DNA of 64,000 nt from Aquilaria yunnanensis (lineage: Eukaryota; Streptophyta; Magnoliopsida; Malvales; Thymelaeaceae), in assembly GCA_039654915.1 (NCBI GenBank), contig CM077594.1, positions 47,135,001-47,199,000 on the forward strand. The letters run 5' to 3'. Within the stretch, counting starts at the first letter, position 1, and each line of letters begins with the position of its first letter. Below, piece after piece: positions 1 to 12,653 of the stretch. The notes beneath the pieces were generated by a model, which did not search any database, was not told where the DNA came from, and saw nothing but the letters and a program-made list of their open reading frames with translations. The translations under genes and the position numbers were made by a program.

Positions 1-1583
1 AAGACTTTATTGGAACATCAGCTTTATGCTGAATTATCCAAGTGTGAATTCTAGATAAGGGAAGTGTCTTGCCTAGGAAACATCATAATGCACAAGGCCT
101 TAAGGATGACCCTGAAAAGGTTAAGGCAGTGTAAGAGTGGGAAAGACGAAAGACTGGAAAGGATATCAAGAGAGAAAAAAAGTTCCTTGTATGAATCGTT
201 TGCATATAAGCAAGGATTACTGTATTTCAAGGACCGAATTTATGTGCCTAAAGAAGCAAAGCTCAGGCATGAAATAGTTGAAGAAGCTCATACAAGCAAT
301 TTGAACATCCATCCAGGAAGTGAGAAAATGTATAAAGACTTGAAGACTCACTTCTAGTGGCTAAACATGAAAAGAGACATAGCTACTTATGTCTCCTAAT
401 GTGCCACATGCCAGAGGGTAAAGGTACAGCACCAAAAGCCAGCTGGTACCCTACAAACTCTACCTACACCAGTGAGGAAGTGGGGCAACATAACCATGGA
501 CCTTTTAACTGGGTTACCTATGATGAGATTAAGGCATGATACAATTTGGGTCATTGTGGATAAGCTAATCAAATGTGCACACTTCTTACCTATGAAACTC
601 ATAGACTCATTGGAGAAGTTAGCTTAGAAGTATGTCTAGGAGATAGTGAGACTACATGGAGTGCTAGACTCCATTGTATCTAATAGAGATCCAAGATTTA
701 TGGCTCAGTTTTGGAGTGCTTTTGATAAAGCACTAGGAACCAAAATCCACCTCAGTACTGCTTATCATCGTCAGATAGATGGGCAATCTGAAAGGGTGAT
801 ACAGATACTGGAAGACATGCTCAGGAGCTGCGTGTTGGATTTCAAAGGTGAATGGGATCAACACTTGCCATTGGTGGAATTATCATATAACAATAGTTAC
901 CAAAGCACCATTGGCATGGCACCCTATGAAACATTATATGGAAGAAGGTGCATGACACCCCACTGTTGGGTGGAAGCCTCAAACAGGCTAGAGTTGGGTC
1001 TTGAAATTATTGAAGAGACAACTTCCAAAATCAAGAAAATTCAAGAGAGATTAAAGGTAGCCAATGAAAGGACCATAGCCTATGTGAACAAAAGAAGGAG
1101 GGACTTGGAATTTGAGGTTGGTGACATTAATGTTTGGCTGAAAGTTACACTAACCAAAGGCACTATTAGATTTGGCAGAAGATCAAAGTTAGCTCCAAGA
1201 TACATAGGTCTTTATGAAATCATGGACAGAGTTGGTAAGGTAGCATACAGGTTAGCTCTACCACCGAGTATGTCAAGTATTGATAATGTTTTTCACATCA
1301 GTATGCTTAAGAAATGTCTATTAGACACAAAGCATGCTATTGTGGTAGAAGACATACAGTTGGAACCTAACTTGACAAATGAAGAGAAACCTATAGCTAT
1401 CTTAGCCAAGGATACCAGAAGGTTAAGAAACAAACTTATTCCCATGGTTAAAGTTCAATGGTCACACCGTTCTAAAAGAGAAGCAACTTGGGAAACTAAA
1501 AAAGACCTTAGGGAAAGGTATCCTGAAGAATACCCAGAGCTAAAGGCTATTTTGGAGGACCAAAATTTTTAAGGGGGAGAGGA
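1..1583 (+). pseudogene. 3' part of Tekay/Del-like Ty3/gypsy pol (RT end, integrase, chromodomain)
   Basis: The first 130 bases encode the end of a reverse transcriptase. A deletion then joins this to the zinc-binding part of integrase, so RNase H is missing. The integrase core follows (about 400-1330) and ends in a chromodomain-like tail (about 1385-1560) with the chromovirus pattern of W-T/S-x-R..EATWE residues. Frame breaks occur near 355, 398, 540 and 625, and the longest open piece is 646-1572. The second catalytic aspartate of the integrase (normally SDRD) reads SNRD, so the core would be inactive. The coding end lies just before a polypurine tract and the LTR at 1585, as expected for the 3' end of a Tekay element. 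The 5' part lies outside the window. The family assignment is from motif recognition only. Confidence 0.8.
1571..1583 (+). other. Polypurine tract before Tekay-type LTR
   Basis: A purine run AAGGGGGAGAGGA ends one base before the LTR start TGTTACC. This is the usual plus-strand priming site for LTR retrotransposons. A similar G-rich run precedes the related LTR at 8501. Confidence 0.75.
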
Positions 1584-1584
1584 T

Positions 1585-4071
1585 TGTTACCACCACACAA
1601 AAATGGGATAATTACATGTGTGTCATAATGGCTAAAAACCATTATATTTTGTAATTCTCACCATAGTGATTGAAGTGTGGGGGGTAAAGGGCATGATCAA
1701 GACCACCTTAAAAGTGTTCCAACTTGGTAACTTGGCCCTAAAAAAAAACCTTAAGGATTCCTTGTTTGTGAAACAACCCATGGACTTTTTTTGTAAGGTT
1801 TTGGAAATTTAGGTACCCAATTACAAAACTTTCAAAAAAGAGCTTTCGAGAGTAATGGGAAGGATATGAATGATATAAAAGTGCTATTGGAGGACCAAAT
1901 TGCTCATGGAAGACAAGGACAAAGAAAACACAAAAAGGCATATAGGACCTAATTGTTCTAATATAGGTCTCAGGATGTGTATGTCTTTCACTTAAGTAAA
2001 ATGAAGCAAATTGGAGTTTTTCCATCATGGCTGAGGCAGCCAAGGCTTGATAAATGGGTCAAAAATGGTGAGCACATGTGTATCAATGAGTTTAAGACAA
2101 AGATACCGTAATTAGTGAGAAGGAAAATGACATAAATCAAGGGTAAGCTTGTTAAGTGTGTTTTGTGCCCTTAAGCTCATTTAAGGCCATTTAAGTTGCC
2201 AAATCACTTATCCCTCTCCCCATTTCATCCTCTTCCTACCCAAGAACATAGCCACACTTCCTCTATAGCCACCACACCTTCAAACTTGCAATTGATCGAA
2301 ATTGAAGGTGAAAGGAAGCAATTGGAAGCAAACTAGAGCTATTGCTTGGATACTACAAGGATCAAGCTTGATTTTTAGCCTACCCACTTTGGTAAGGGTT
2401 CTCTTGCTCTCATGGACTATTTTTTGCAATTTTCAAACATCCATGGAGCTAGGGCTAAGCTTTGAAGAGAGCCATGAGCTTGATGGACCAAGCTTAGTTA
2501 GGGGAGTGCACTTATTGAAGGTTTTGTGACCTACTGTCATGTGTACAAAGATGGCGGTGAAATGGGGTTTCTAGAGCCCAAAGTTAGTACTAACTACTAT
2601 TAAAATGCTCCTAAGACCAAGCGTTAGCTTGTGGAGGGCTTCCATAGTGATTTATATATGTTTATTATGTGTTTTATGCACTAACCTATGGTTATTGTTA
2701 CTGCTACATTTCATGTGTTTGTTGGTTGTGAATGGCTGCTGCATTTGGTTGTTATATCTAGTATATATGCATTGTGCTTTTTGTGTTTTAGTGTCTTTGG
2801 ATGTAGGTTTTGATGATGGTCACATTGCCTATTGAATTCAAGTGTTACCTTTACTAAGTTTCTCAATGAAACTTACTCCCCTCAATTCTATCATTTCAGG
2901 TCCAGTGGAAATATCTCATTCAAACTAAAATTTTTTGTTTGAGTTTTGATCTAAAATTTTAGGTACATGAACTTCCATATGTCTAGTTAGGATCTAGAAA
3001 TTTTGGTAATTTTAGGAGCACATTTGGTATTTTTAATGGTGGTACTTATTGTGTTGTGCAGTAGCTGTCCACCATCCAGTTCTTGAGTGCGTTGTGTCTT
3101 AGGCACTCCTGTAACTTAGGGTCTGTATTTAGCTTAGTTAAAACCATTGCATAGCACATTTATGCATGTACATGTAGTGTATGTAAAATGATACAAGTAT
3201 GTTAACATTTGAGTAATGTTTTGTCTATGTAAGTGATGCGGTGCAAAGCTTCCTAAGTGTGAATGATGGGCTACTTACTTGTAAATTCTGTTTTAGCTAC
3301 ATATGGTTGTTAAATTCAAGGTAATGTATTTTCTATGTGTAATGTACATAAATGGGATAACCTTGGAGGGATTTTGCCTTGTGAATGAAGTGTTTCCACA
3401 GTTATGAAATTTTGTATGGCTAGAATGGTCATAAAGTGACTAGAATTTTGACTTTGCACTTAAAGTTCTATATCTCCCTGTGTAAAAGGAATATTTCTAT
3501 GAAATTTTGACCACGCCTAAAGAACATCCAGAGGTTGAACTTAGATTTTGAATTTCTAAATTTAGAGTCCTGTACCCAAAGATATGAATGATGAAAAATT
3601 AGCTAAGTAACTGTTCATTTGGTGAGAATTTTGTAACCAACTTAAAAAATCCATAACTTGGTCCATAGGTGGGCTATTGATGTAAAAGAGAATTTTTTGG
3701 GTTTCTCTAAGTCTCTACTTGATAATGGAGTAAAAAAAATAGGGGGTACGCAGCTAGAATGATACAGTTTATTAGTGGAAGTTATAGGTGTAGTGGCTAG
3801 TCACTAGAACTTAACAAGATTGCCTAATGTATGGTAGCCAAGATTAAGACTTGTGCTAGTGTTTTCCTTCTTTGCTGGCATAGTGTGCATGAAATGTGAA
3901 TATGTGTGTGATGGTTGGACCAATATGCATGTGTTCACATAGTGCCCAAGAGGGCCACTTGGGTATGCGTACAGAGGGTAGTGTTCTGATGGCCTACAGA
4001 ACATTACCAATCCTGGGAGTTTAAATGCAGAAATTTGGCACCATCATTGGACTACCCCGGAGTGGGTAACA
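1585..4071 (+). repeat. Tekay family-1 LTR, copy 1 (2487 bp)
   Basis: The LTR starts TGTTAC and ends GTAACA, a perfect 6-bp terminal inverted repeat. It aligns along its full length with 8501-10980; the first 200 bp differ at roughly one base in eight by eye. It follows the chromodomain and polypurine tract of the pol fragment at 1-1583, so it is the 3' LTR of that pol. No primer-binding site follows it at 4072, although decayed gag sequence of the same family does. It may therefore also have served as the 5' LTR of the next unit. Short open frames inside it (for example 2302-2529) look incidental. Confidence 0.85.
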
Positions 4072-4151
4072 ATGAGAGTAAGTACTTTCCCAATGGAACA
4101 GGGGAAAGTAATCAGGCAAGGGGCAAGTAGAAGAAGCCACCACATGGTAAG
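4072..4151 (+). pseudogene. Short gag-linker remnant between two LTRs
   Basis: These 80 bases lie between the Tekay LTR end and a Tat-type solo LTR. One frame reads as a basic, Gly/Lys-rich linker with one stop, like the region before the gag zinc knuckle at 4990-5070. The assignment is weak because the piece is short. Confidence 0.35.
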
Positions 4152-4960
4152 TGATAGCCAAGGTGCCGATCACCCTCCGAACCCACTGGCTCAGACAAAG
4201 CACCAACCTCAGAAAGGAAACCACCTGCCATGGAAAGAAGGATGCCCGACCTCCTGAATTCCAGCCTCGGCATTTCTCGATTCCTGGAAATAATAATGCC
4301 AACCTCGGGAGAACGAGTAAGCCATCCTTAGAGGTGGGGGTGCCTCCGAGAAAGGTCACCCTCGGGAAATATACTCCTGCGATACTAAAGTGACCTCGAA
4401 GGACAAGATCTCTAAAGAGGCCTCCTCTACCAAAAGGGACCTTGGGAGTACGACATAAGCATTTAAGGAGCCTCTAACACATCCCCGATAATCCACCCCG
4501 GCCATGCCCTGACACGTCATTTGCAGGGACACTCTAGCACGTCACTCTCGGGTTGATTAGACTCCTAGCCCAGAGGCCCATGCACTGCTAGGAGTCCCCT
4601 GTTGACCAAAAGACATGGAATGCATCCCGCCGAACACGTGTCATGATCTGGGCTGGCTACACGAGAAGAACTATCACTATTCGCCCCTCTATATGTACTC
4701 AGTAATTTTTCCAGGTAAGGGGGGGACGTTACTTGAGATAAGATACTCCTTTACTCTTGAAATCATCTCATTACCTCCAAAATACTCACTTGGGCGTCGG
4801 AGGCTCCTCCCCGAAAAAACACTCCGAGGACATCCTAAGCTTTGCTTCCTGTGACTTTTAGGTGATCTTCTCAAAGTACATTCATCCTGGACCTTTCTCC
4901 ATTTCCATAAGCCCCTGCCACCTTCACCATGACACACGAAGGAGATGCCGAAAGGCGTCA
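4152..4960 (+). repeat. Tat-type solo LTR (809 bp) inside Tekay gag
   Basis: It starts TGATAGCC and ends GGCGTCA, like the other Tat LTRs in this window (39151, 59135, 62346). The conserved near-terminal block ACTTGGGCGTCGGAGGCTCC lies at about 4788. No Tat primer site follows: the right flank returns to Tekay gag sequence, so this is a solo LTR. Flanking pentamers GTAAG (4147-4151) and ATAGG (4961-4965) match at three of five bases and both differences are transitions, so a decayed target duplication is possible but unproven. Confidence 0.75.
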
Positions 4961-5096
4961 ATAGGGGAATTGCCTAGAATTCTCATCTTGGTGGTAAGGG
5001 CAAGGTTAAAGGGAAGTTCCCTGGCCTAAGGTGCCCTAAATGCAAGAAGTTTCATGGGAAGAAACCTTGCTATTTTGGCACCCAGACAGCTCTAAG
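4961..5096 (+). pseudogene. Tekay gag zinc-knuckle fragment
   Basis: One frame encodes a CPKCKKFHGKKPC segment, matching the cysteine-rich region just before the CCHC knuckle of the intact Tekay gag (about 44770-44820). The frame is cut at 5096 by a copia solo LTR and resumes at 6513 with residues resembling the rest of the knuckle (C..MNHW..). Confidence 0.65.
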
Positions 5097-6512
5097 TGTT
5101 GGGTTTCGGGAACCAAACAGTGCAGCGGAATTTAACCTAAACCCTCCGGGATCCAAGTGAAACGGGGTAAACTGGGTGTTCAAAAATTTTCATACCTAAT
5201 TTTCGGTTGAGAACTCTCACTCAACTGTAGAGTCAAATCACAAAAGCTGAACAGTTGACGTGTTCAAGCTCTCTATGGTATCCACACGAGCCTCTCGAGA
5301 TCACCACACTTCCACCACGTCCCGGCAGATGCGTTTCTCTTGCACTCGCAATGCTAGCTTGCGTCCTCCAAGGAATTGCAAGAGAAAAGTGTAGCTGTCC
5401 TTTTGGGAGGCTAGGGCAAGGAGACCTACGAATTTCTCACTAGAAGTTGTATTTATAGTGAGACTCAACTTCCAGGCCTAATGGTTTTCAAAGCCCTAAT
5501 CCAATTAGGCTTTAATTTTAGGCTTAATAATGGCTCAACTATTGGGACCATTATTAATATGAAATTATTGTGAAACCAAAACCCAAATTGTTAGCCCATG
5601 GACTCTAATGATCCAGTAGCTCTATGTGTGTGACCCAATAGGCTCTTACCATATTGGCAATGGTCATAAATCATATTTATGATCATAAGTAATGAGCAGT
5701 GTCTAGCAACACATCATTGCTACCCAAGTGACAAGATTGGCGGTGATTTGATGAAACCTTTATGATCATCAACGATATATGCCATTGTCCCTTTGTCCAA
5801 GATATCAAGACTAAGCACGAGACATAGAATGTGTCACTCTTGTATAGCCCAATCTTTCGTTTCTTGATTACCGAGTAGGCCAACTTAAACTGATGACATT
5901 GATATCGTATATCAACTCATTCGAGCATGGCCATGCATTTTTCTAAGTCTTACTCTATCAAGGGGCCCGAAGATATCACTCCCATTACATAGGAGGGACA
6001 AATCCCATCTTGATCATACAAATCCCTCCGTATGATATGTGACATACCCAATGACCTCCTTCAAGTTCACTCAGTTATGAGCAACAAAGGAAAGTATCAA
6101 AGCATGTGACTCAGATGTAGGGAACCTTGATGATCTTAGGTCAAAGGACTACATATACCATGATCACTATGAGAATCACTTATGACACTCATATAACGAT
6201 CCATGAAGTGTTCTCATGGTGGGTCGGTCTAGTACACAAGTTCTCCAACTTGTACCCATATGTAGACTACATATCTCATATTAGTCTCCACATATGCTAG
6301 TCATTATGTATTATTGCAACCCGCTCCACAATAATACTATACTAGGGACATTTAAGAATATCATTATTCTAGGGTTACAATTATGTTTATTACGTTACAT
6401 GGAAGCAAAACAACAAACATAATTGCTGGATTAATGCCTCAATAAAATATCATGACTCAATGTGCAAAAATACAATCATCTCATGATTGGATTTTTGGGC
6501 ACAACACTAACA
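5097..6512 (-). repeat. Ty1/copia solo LTR (1416 bp), reverse orientation, TSD CTAAG
   Basis: This is the reverse complement of the LTR of the copia element at 32634-61296: it starts TGTTGGGTTTCGGGA and ends ACTAACA. Its length equals the 5' LTR of that element (1416 bp). It is flanked by exact 5-bp repeats CTAAG at 5092-5096 and 6513-6517. No internal copia sequence is present. The gag frame of the host Tekay element continues across it. This is a well-supported solo LTR from a complete insertion followed by LTR-LTR recombination. Confidence 0.93.
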
Positions 6513-8490
6513 CTAAGATGTGAATCCATGAATCATTGGATCAAAACTTCCCGCAGGCTCAAAGGAGTCCAGAATTTGTGCATCTGTGTCTATAGTGGCT
6601 ATGAAATTTGTTGATGCCATGAAATTGCCTACTGAAATCATGCCTAGGATATCCTTAGTGAAAACAGTAGGTAGTCAATGTCTTTTCACTAATGACCTAG
6701 CTAAGGATTGTGAGCTAGTAGTAGGAAAGACAAAGGTTATGACTACTCTACTAGTGTTGGACATTCCTAAGTATGATTTAGTGCTGGGTATGAATTGGCT
6801 TGCTGTGCATCACATAAGAATTGATTGTGCTAAAAGGGAAATTACATTGCCTGATGGTGAAGTGCATGCATTAGTCAATTCTAAGGAATTAGTGTATGAA
6901 ATGCATGGCATGGAGTTAGAGGTACTAGATGAGATACCTGAGATTTCTGAGGATGATTATTGTTATGCATTGAATCAATTGCACTGTGAAGAAGAAGTGG
7001 ATAGAATACCTACAGTGAGAGACTTTTCACAAATTTTTCCTATAGACCTGGCAGGTATTCCTCCACAAAGGGAAAGTGTGTTTGAAATCAAACTGCAACT
7101 AGAAGCTAGCCCAATATCCTTACCACATTTCAGAATGGAAATCACAGAGATGAATGAGCTCAAGAAACAACTTGATGAACTTCTTGAAAAAGTGGTTCAT
7201 AAGGCCAAGTGTTTTACCATGGGGAGTTATTGTTCTCTTTGTGAAAAAAAGGGATGGATCCTTGAGACTATGCATTGACTACAGGAAGCTCAATGCAGTG
7301 ATTATCAAGAACAACTATCCACTCCCTAGGATTGAGGATCTATTTGATCAACTCAAGGGAGCTAAGATCTTCTCCAAGATAGATTCGAGATCTAGATGCT
7401 TCCAGTTAAGAGCAAAGTAAGAGCACATTCCTAAGACTGCATTAATTAGCAAATATGGGCATTATGAGTACACAGTCATGCCATTTGGTTTGACTAATGC
7501 CCTAGCTGCTTTCATGGACATGATGAATAGGGTGTTTAGACCACATCTGGATATATTTGCGATTGTGTTCATTGATGACATCCTAGTGTATTGCAAGGAT
7601 GAAAATGAACATGAGCATCATCTGAAGATTGTCTTGAAGACTTTGTTGTAGCATCAGCTTTATGCCAAGTTATCCAAGCATGAATTCTAGATAAGGGAAG
7701 TGTCTTTCCTAGGACACATCATAGATGCACAAAGACTTAAGGCAAACCCTGAAAAGGTCAAGGCAGTGCAACAGTGGGAAATACCAAAGACTATGAAGGA
7801 AATCAGAAGTTTCCTAAGATTAGCTAGATACTATAAGAGATTTGTATAAAGCTTCTCCATGATTGTGTTAGTTGTTACTCATCTAACCAAGAGGGCTCAA
7901 AGATTTGAATGGATTGAGAAATGTGAAAGGATTTCAGGAAAGGAAAAAGGTTCCTTGTATGAATCCTTAGCCTACAAGCAAAGATTACTGTACTTCCAGG
8001 ACTGAATCTATGTGCCTAAAGGACCACAACCTATTTCAACGAAAGAATGAGAGACTTGGAACTTGAGGTTCGCGACAATGTTTGGCTGACAGTTGCACCA
8101 ACCAAAGGCACTGTCAAATTTGGTAAAAGAACCAAGTAAGCTCCAAGAGACATGTGTCGCTATGAGATCTTGCACAGAGTTGGCAAGGTAGCATATAGGT
8201 TAGCTCTACCGCCAAGCATGTCAAGTGTTGATAATGTTTTTCACATCGGTATGCTTAAAAAGTGTTTATTAGACACAAAGCATGCTTTGTAGTGGAAGAC
8301 ATATAGTTGGAACGTAACTTGATATATGAAGAGAAACCCATAGCTATCTTTGCCAAGGATACCAGAAGGTTAATAAGCAAACATATTCCCATGGTTAAAG
8401 TTCAGTGCCCACATCACTCTGAAAAAGAAGCAACCTGAAGAATACCTGAAGTGAAAGGCTATTTTGGAGGACCAAAATTTTTAATGGGGG
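6513..8490 (+). pseudogene. Tekay-like gag end, protease, RT and C-terminal pol remnants (element B)
   Basis: After the gag knuckle remnant the frame enters retropepsin just past its catalytic Asp-Thr-Gly (ASVSIVA at about 6577), so the active site is deleted. A protease-RT linker follows, then reverse transcriptase (about 7190-7700). The palm motif FIDD lies near 7572 and a [16 protein letters not shown] block near 7240. There is a frameshift near 7190 and stops at 7418, 7648 and 7688. The frame then jumps from the RT/RNase H boundary (about 7925) to the pre-integrase spacer, so RNase H is absent. At about 8030 it jumps to the chain after the integrase core. Part of the tail that precedes the chromodomain is visible (8040-8460). 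Confidence 0.8.
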
Positions 8491-8500
8491 GGGGGAGGAA

Positions 8501-10980
8501 TTTTACCACCACACAAAAATGGGAGAATTACATGTGTGTCATAATGTCTAAAAGCCATTATTTTATGTATTTCTCACCATAGTGATTGAAGTGTGGGGGG
8601 TAAAAGGAATGATCAACACCTCCTTAAAAATGTTCGAAGTTGGTAACTTGGCCCCCAAGAAAAACCTTAAGGATTGCTTGTTTTTCAAGCAACTTATGGA
8701 CTTTTTTGTAAAATTTTGGAAATTCGGGTACTCAACAGCAAAACGTTCACAAAACTGATTTGGAGAGTTATGAGAAGCATATGAATGGTATGAAAGTGCT
8801 ATTAGAGGACCAAATTGCTCATGGAAGACAACTAAAGACAAAGAAAACACAAAAAGGCATAAAGGACCTAAGTGTTCTAATGTAGGCCTTAGGATGTGTA
8901 TGTTTTTTACTTAAGTCAAATGGAGCAATTTGGAGTTTTCCCACCATGGGGAAGGAATCCAAGGCTTGTTAAATGGGTCAAAAATGGTGGGCACATGTGT
9001 ACCAATGAGTTTAAGACAAAGAAACCATAATTAGTGAGAAGGAAAATGACATAAAGCAGGGTTAAGCTTGCTAATTGTGTTTTGTACCCTTAAGCTCAAT
9101 TAAGGCCGTTTAAGTGGCCAAATCACTTATCCCTCTCTCATTTTTGTCCTCCTCCAACCCAAGAACATAGCCACACTTCCTCCATAGCTACCATACCTTC
9201 AAACTTGCAATTGATTGAAATTGAAGGAAAAATGGAGCAATTGGAAGGAAACTAGAGCTATTCCTTGGATGCTTCAAGGATCAAGCTTGATTTTTGGCCT
9301 ACCCACTTTGTTAAGGGTTCTCTTGCTCTCATGGGTTGTTTTCTATATTTTTCAAGCAACCATGGAGCTAGGGCTAAGCTTGGAAGAGAGCAATGTGCTT
9401 GATGAACAAAGCTTAGTGAGGGGGGTGCACTTATTCAAGGTTTTGTGACCCATTGTCAAGTGCATAGAGATGGCAGTGAAATGAGGGTTTCTAGAGCCCA
9501 AGGTTTGTACTAACTACTATTAGAATCCTCCTAAGACCAAGAATTAGCTTAAGGAGGGCTTCCATAGTGATTTATTTAAGTTTATTGCATGTTTTACAGA
9601 CTAATCTATGGTTATTGTTGCTACCGCATTTCATGTCTTTGTTGGTTGTGAATGACTGCTGCATTAGGTTGCTATATCTTGTATATATTCATTATGCTTC
9701 TTTTTGTTTTAATGCCTTTGTATATAGGTTTTAATGATGGTTATGTTTCCTATTGAGTCCAAGTGCTACCCTTACTAAGTTTCTCAATGAATCTTACTCC
9801 CTTCAATTCTGTCATTTCAGGTCCAACAGAAAGATCACCTTCAAACTAACCTTTGTAGTTTGATTTTTGATCTGAAATTTTAGGTCCATAAACTTTCATA
9901 TGTCTAGCTATGATATGGAAAGTTTGGTGATTTTAGGAGCACATTTGGTATTTTTAATGGTGGTACTTATTGTGTTTTGTAGCAACTGTCCAGCATCCTA
10001 TTCTGGAGTTCATGCTGTCTCAGGATCTCCTATAACTTAGGGTGTATATTGAGCTGAGTTAAGACCATTGTGTAGTGCATGTATGCATGTACATGTAGTG
10101 TATGTAAAATGAGACAAATATGTGAACAATTGAGTAATGTTTTGGCTATGTAAGTGATGTGGTGCAAAGCTGCCTAAGTGTGAATGATCTTCTGGTTACT
10201 TGTAAATTCTGTTTTGGCCACATAAAGTTGTTAAAATCAAGGGAATGTAATTCCTATGTGTAATGGACATATATGGGACAGCTTTGGAGGGCTTTCCCCT
10301 TGTTAATGAAGTGTTTGTACACGTACGAAATTTTGTATGGGCAAAATGGTCATCAAGTGACCAGAATTTCAACTTTGCACTTAAAGTTCTATATGTCCCT
10401 ATGTAGAAGGAATCTTGGTATGCAATTTTTACCTCACCTATAGAACATCTAAAGGTTTAAGTGGGATTTTTAATTTCTGGATATAGAGCCCTGTAGCCAA
10501 GTTATGATGTTGGAAAATTGGCTAAGTTACTGTTCATTTAGTGAGAATTTTGTACCTAACTTAAAAAATCCATAACTTGGTCCATAGGTAGGCTATTGAT
10601 GTAAAAAAAAATTCCTTGATTTTACCTAAGTCTCTAATTGATAATGGAGCAAATAAAATAGGGGGTTACATGGCTAGAATGATACAGTTTATTGCAGGAA
10701 GTTTGGGTGCAATGGCTGAAATTTTTGAATCTAGTAAGAATGCTTAATGTGTGAAAGCCAAAACTAAGACTTGTGCTAGTGTTTGTCTTCTTAGATGCCA
10801 TAGTGTCCATAAATGTGAATATGTGTGTTATGTTTAGATCAATATACATGTATTTACATAGAGCTCAAGAGGGTCACTTGAGTACGTACACTAGGGCTGT
10901 TGTTCTGATGACCTACAGGACACACCAATCTTGGGAGTTTAAATGCACAGTTTAATTGGATTACCCTAGAGTGGGTAACA
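8501..10980 (+). repeat. Tekay family-1 LTR, copy 2 (2480 bp)
   Basis: It aligns end to end with 1585-4071. The terminal TG is mutated to TT, while the right end keeps GTAACA. A polypurine tract rich in G (8486-8499) precedes it, which makes it the 3' LTR of element B. The flank at 10981 is Tat antisense-gene sequence. Confidence 0.85.
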
Positions 10981-11290
10981 ACACATACACAGGAAGGCAT
11001 TAAAGTAGGTGTAGGACTTTGGGGGCACCTGATTGATGGCTATGCCGTGGAAATAATAGAAGTCCGAGATGACCCTCAAAGGAGGATAACACATACCTAC
11101 CTTTAGTTGCGCTCTGAACATTGTAACCTCCTTCGGCCGAGGAAGGTAGCTCAGTTCACTATGACTGGGCAGCCTAACTTTTGCAAAAGAAGGAACAAAG
11201 TACTTTAGTCTCCACTTCTTCAACTTTCTTGACGTCGTACAGCTTATGTGGGAGTTGAGAAGGATCTAACTCTCGGGAATGGTGGTAACC
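10981..11290 (-). pseudogene. 5' fragment of Tat antisense accessory gene, copy 3
   Basis: The minus strand reads a protein start homologous to the gene at 58425-55973: a KKWR..YFVPSF segment, then FHGIAINQVPP and YFNAFLCMC, ending where the Tekay LTR cuts in. One stop falls in the N-terminal part near 11255. The matching segment belongs to the 'putative gypsy type transposon' (PF04195-like) region. This is the third copy of the gene in the window. Confidence 0.7.
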
Positions 11291-12129
11291 TTGGGTTGTT
11301 CGACCGGCATCCTTGGTAACTAAGAGCCTAACCCTGAATCGATGAAGGAAAAGGAAAAGAAAAAGGAAGAAGAAGAGCAACTCCGGAGGGAAACCTACCT
11401 ATTCAAAAAATTGGGGATACTTTAGAAAACGCTACAAAACTTGCTGAAAATCACTCCACCGCAAACACCGCCGCAAGGAAAAGTTGGAAAGTGAGAAAAA
11501 GTCAGAGAGCAAAAGGAATGAAAGTAGAAGAAGTGGGGAAACTCTGAAATAGAAAGGCTTTATATAGACCGAGGGAGGCAAGCAAAGCATCGCCATAATG
11601 ACCTTTGCAAGCAAAGGGACGTAACCGATGTAACAGATGTGACTAATAACCAATGATCTGATGACACATGTCACATGATGCAAGAAACAAGGGCATGCCT
11701 TCTGGCACTAGCAGGCCTATATTGCCTATCCCGTAGTGATGCAACTACCTGGTCAGAAGATAGGATGGTTCATTGGCATAAGGCAGGAACAAAAAACCTT
11801 GAGGGAAAAATGGCTCCTCGCCTTCGAAGATACAACCTCGGTTAAATCAAGAATTTAGCTTAAGGATAAAATATCTTCTCATATTCCAAAGGTGCAATCT
11901 CAGCAGAAGTAAGAACACAAATAAGGAGTCCCAGAAGATGCCGAAGATACTACATCAACAAAAGGAAAAGCCTTGGGCCAAGAAAGCTAGTTGCGCAGAG
12001 AAAATGACCTCGGATAAAAGAAGTCACTACCAAGGACAGCTGTAGCTTCCTAAATGATGGATTCTAGTAAACATGATCCTAAATGATTAGTACTGAAGAT
12101 ACCATTTTGGTACTCCGAAGGGGGGCATG
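11291..12129. other. Tat 3' spacer between antisense gene and LTR
   Basis: No coding frame is supported. It holds the upstream region of the antisense gene, including a TATA box at 11559-11566 on the minus strand. It ends in a G-rich polypurine tract followed by CATG just before the LTR start at 12130. The equivalent spacer of the minus-strand Tat (31042-31767) has the same tract in mirror image. Confidence 0.6.
11559..11566 (-). promoter_or_regulatory. TATA box of Tat antisense gene, copy 3
   Basis: TATATAAA on the minus strand lies about 270 bp upstream of the antisense reading frame. The same motif occurs at the same relative place in the two other copies (31514-31521 and about 58661-58671). 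Confidence 0.55.
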
Positions 12130-12653
12130 TGATAGCTGAAGGGCTGCCACCCACAAAGACCTTCTCCCTCGGAGGAATCTAACACCACCCTCAAGGCTTT
12201 ATAACACCAACCTCAGTAGGAATCTCTCCACCACCCTCAATAATACACATGGTTGAATCCGGGAAAAAGGCTCCTTGCCACCCTCGGAGTTGCACACTAC
12301 CAACGTCGGGATTATAAGTCCACCACCCTCGATAGAGAAAAAGGTCTGCCGAAGATGGTTTTCCATTCCAAAGGGCCTGCCCAATTAGCCCTCAGGGAAA
12401 ATCCATGCCCGGAGCGGTCTCACACTTCCAAAAATGACAAACACAGTTAAGGGATCTCTGACATAGGAACCTTGCACACGCCCCTGCCCTTTGGCCAAAA
12501 CTGCCTACGACCAGCTAGAGATGCCTGTCTTTGAAGGTATGGATTAGATCCAGCCATACATGTGTCCTAATCTAAATAGGTCCTGTAAAACACCCTTGTC
12601 CCCATCCTCCTATAAAAATTCGGGAGGCTCCTAGGTAAAAGACATGGGACTCT

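Larger units (their letters stand above)
4072..10980 (+). mobile_element. Decayed Tekay-like element B (gag remnant, pol, 3' LTR)
   Basis: The pieces lie in element order: a gag linker (4072-4151), a gag zinc-knuckle region (about 4961-5096 and 6513-6570), protease to reverse transcriptase (6570-7960), a C-terminal tail (about 8040-8460) and the 3' LTR (8501-10980). Two foreign solo LTRs interrupt gag. The primer-binding site, the protease active-site region, RNase H and most of integrase are missing. The right end abuts a Tat antisense-gene fragment at 10981, so the element was inserted into a Tat. Whether it forms one tandem insertion with 1-4071 is an inference. Confidence 0.65.

Noticed and set aside
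2302..2529. Conserved short frame in both Tekay family-1 LTRs (also 9215-9448)
   Set aside because: The LTRs are homologous DNA and the frame shows no sign of codon-level conservation beyond that; the start differs between copies.
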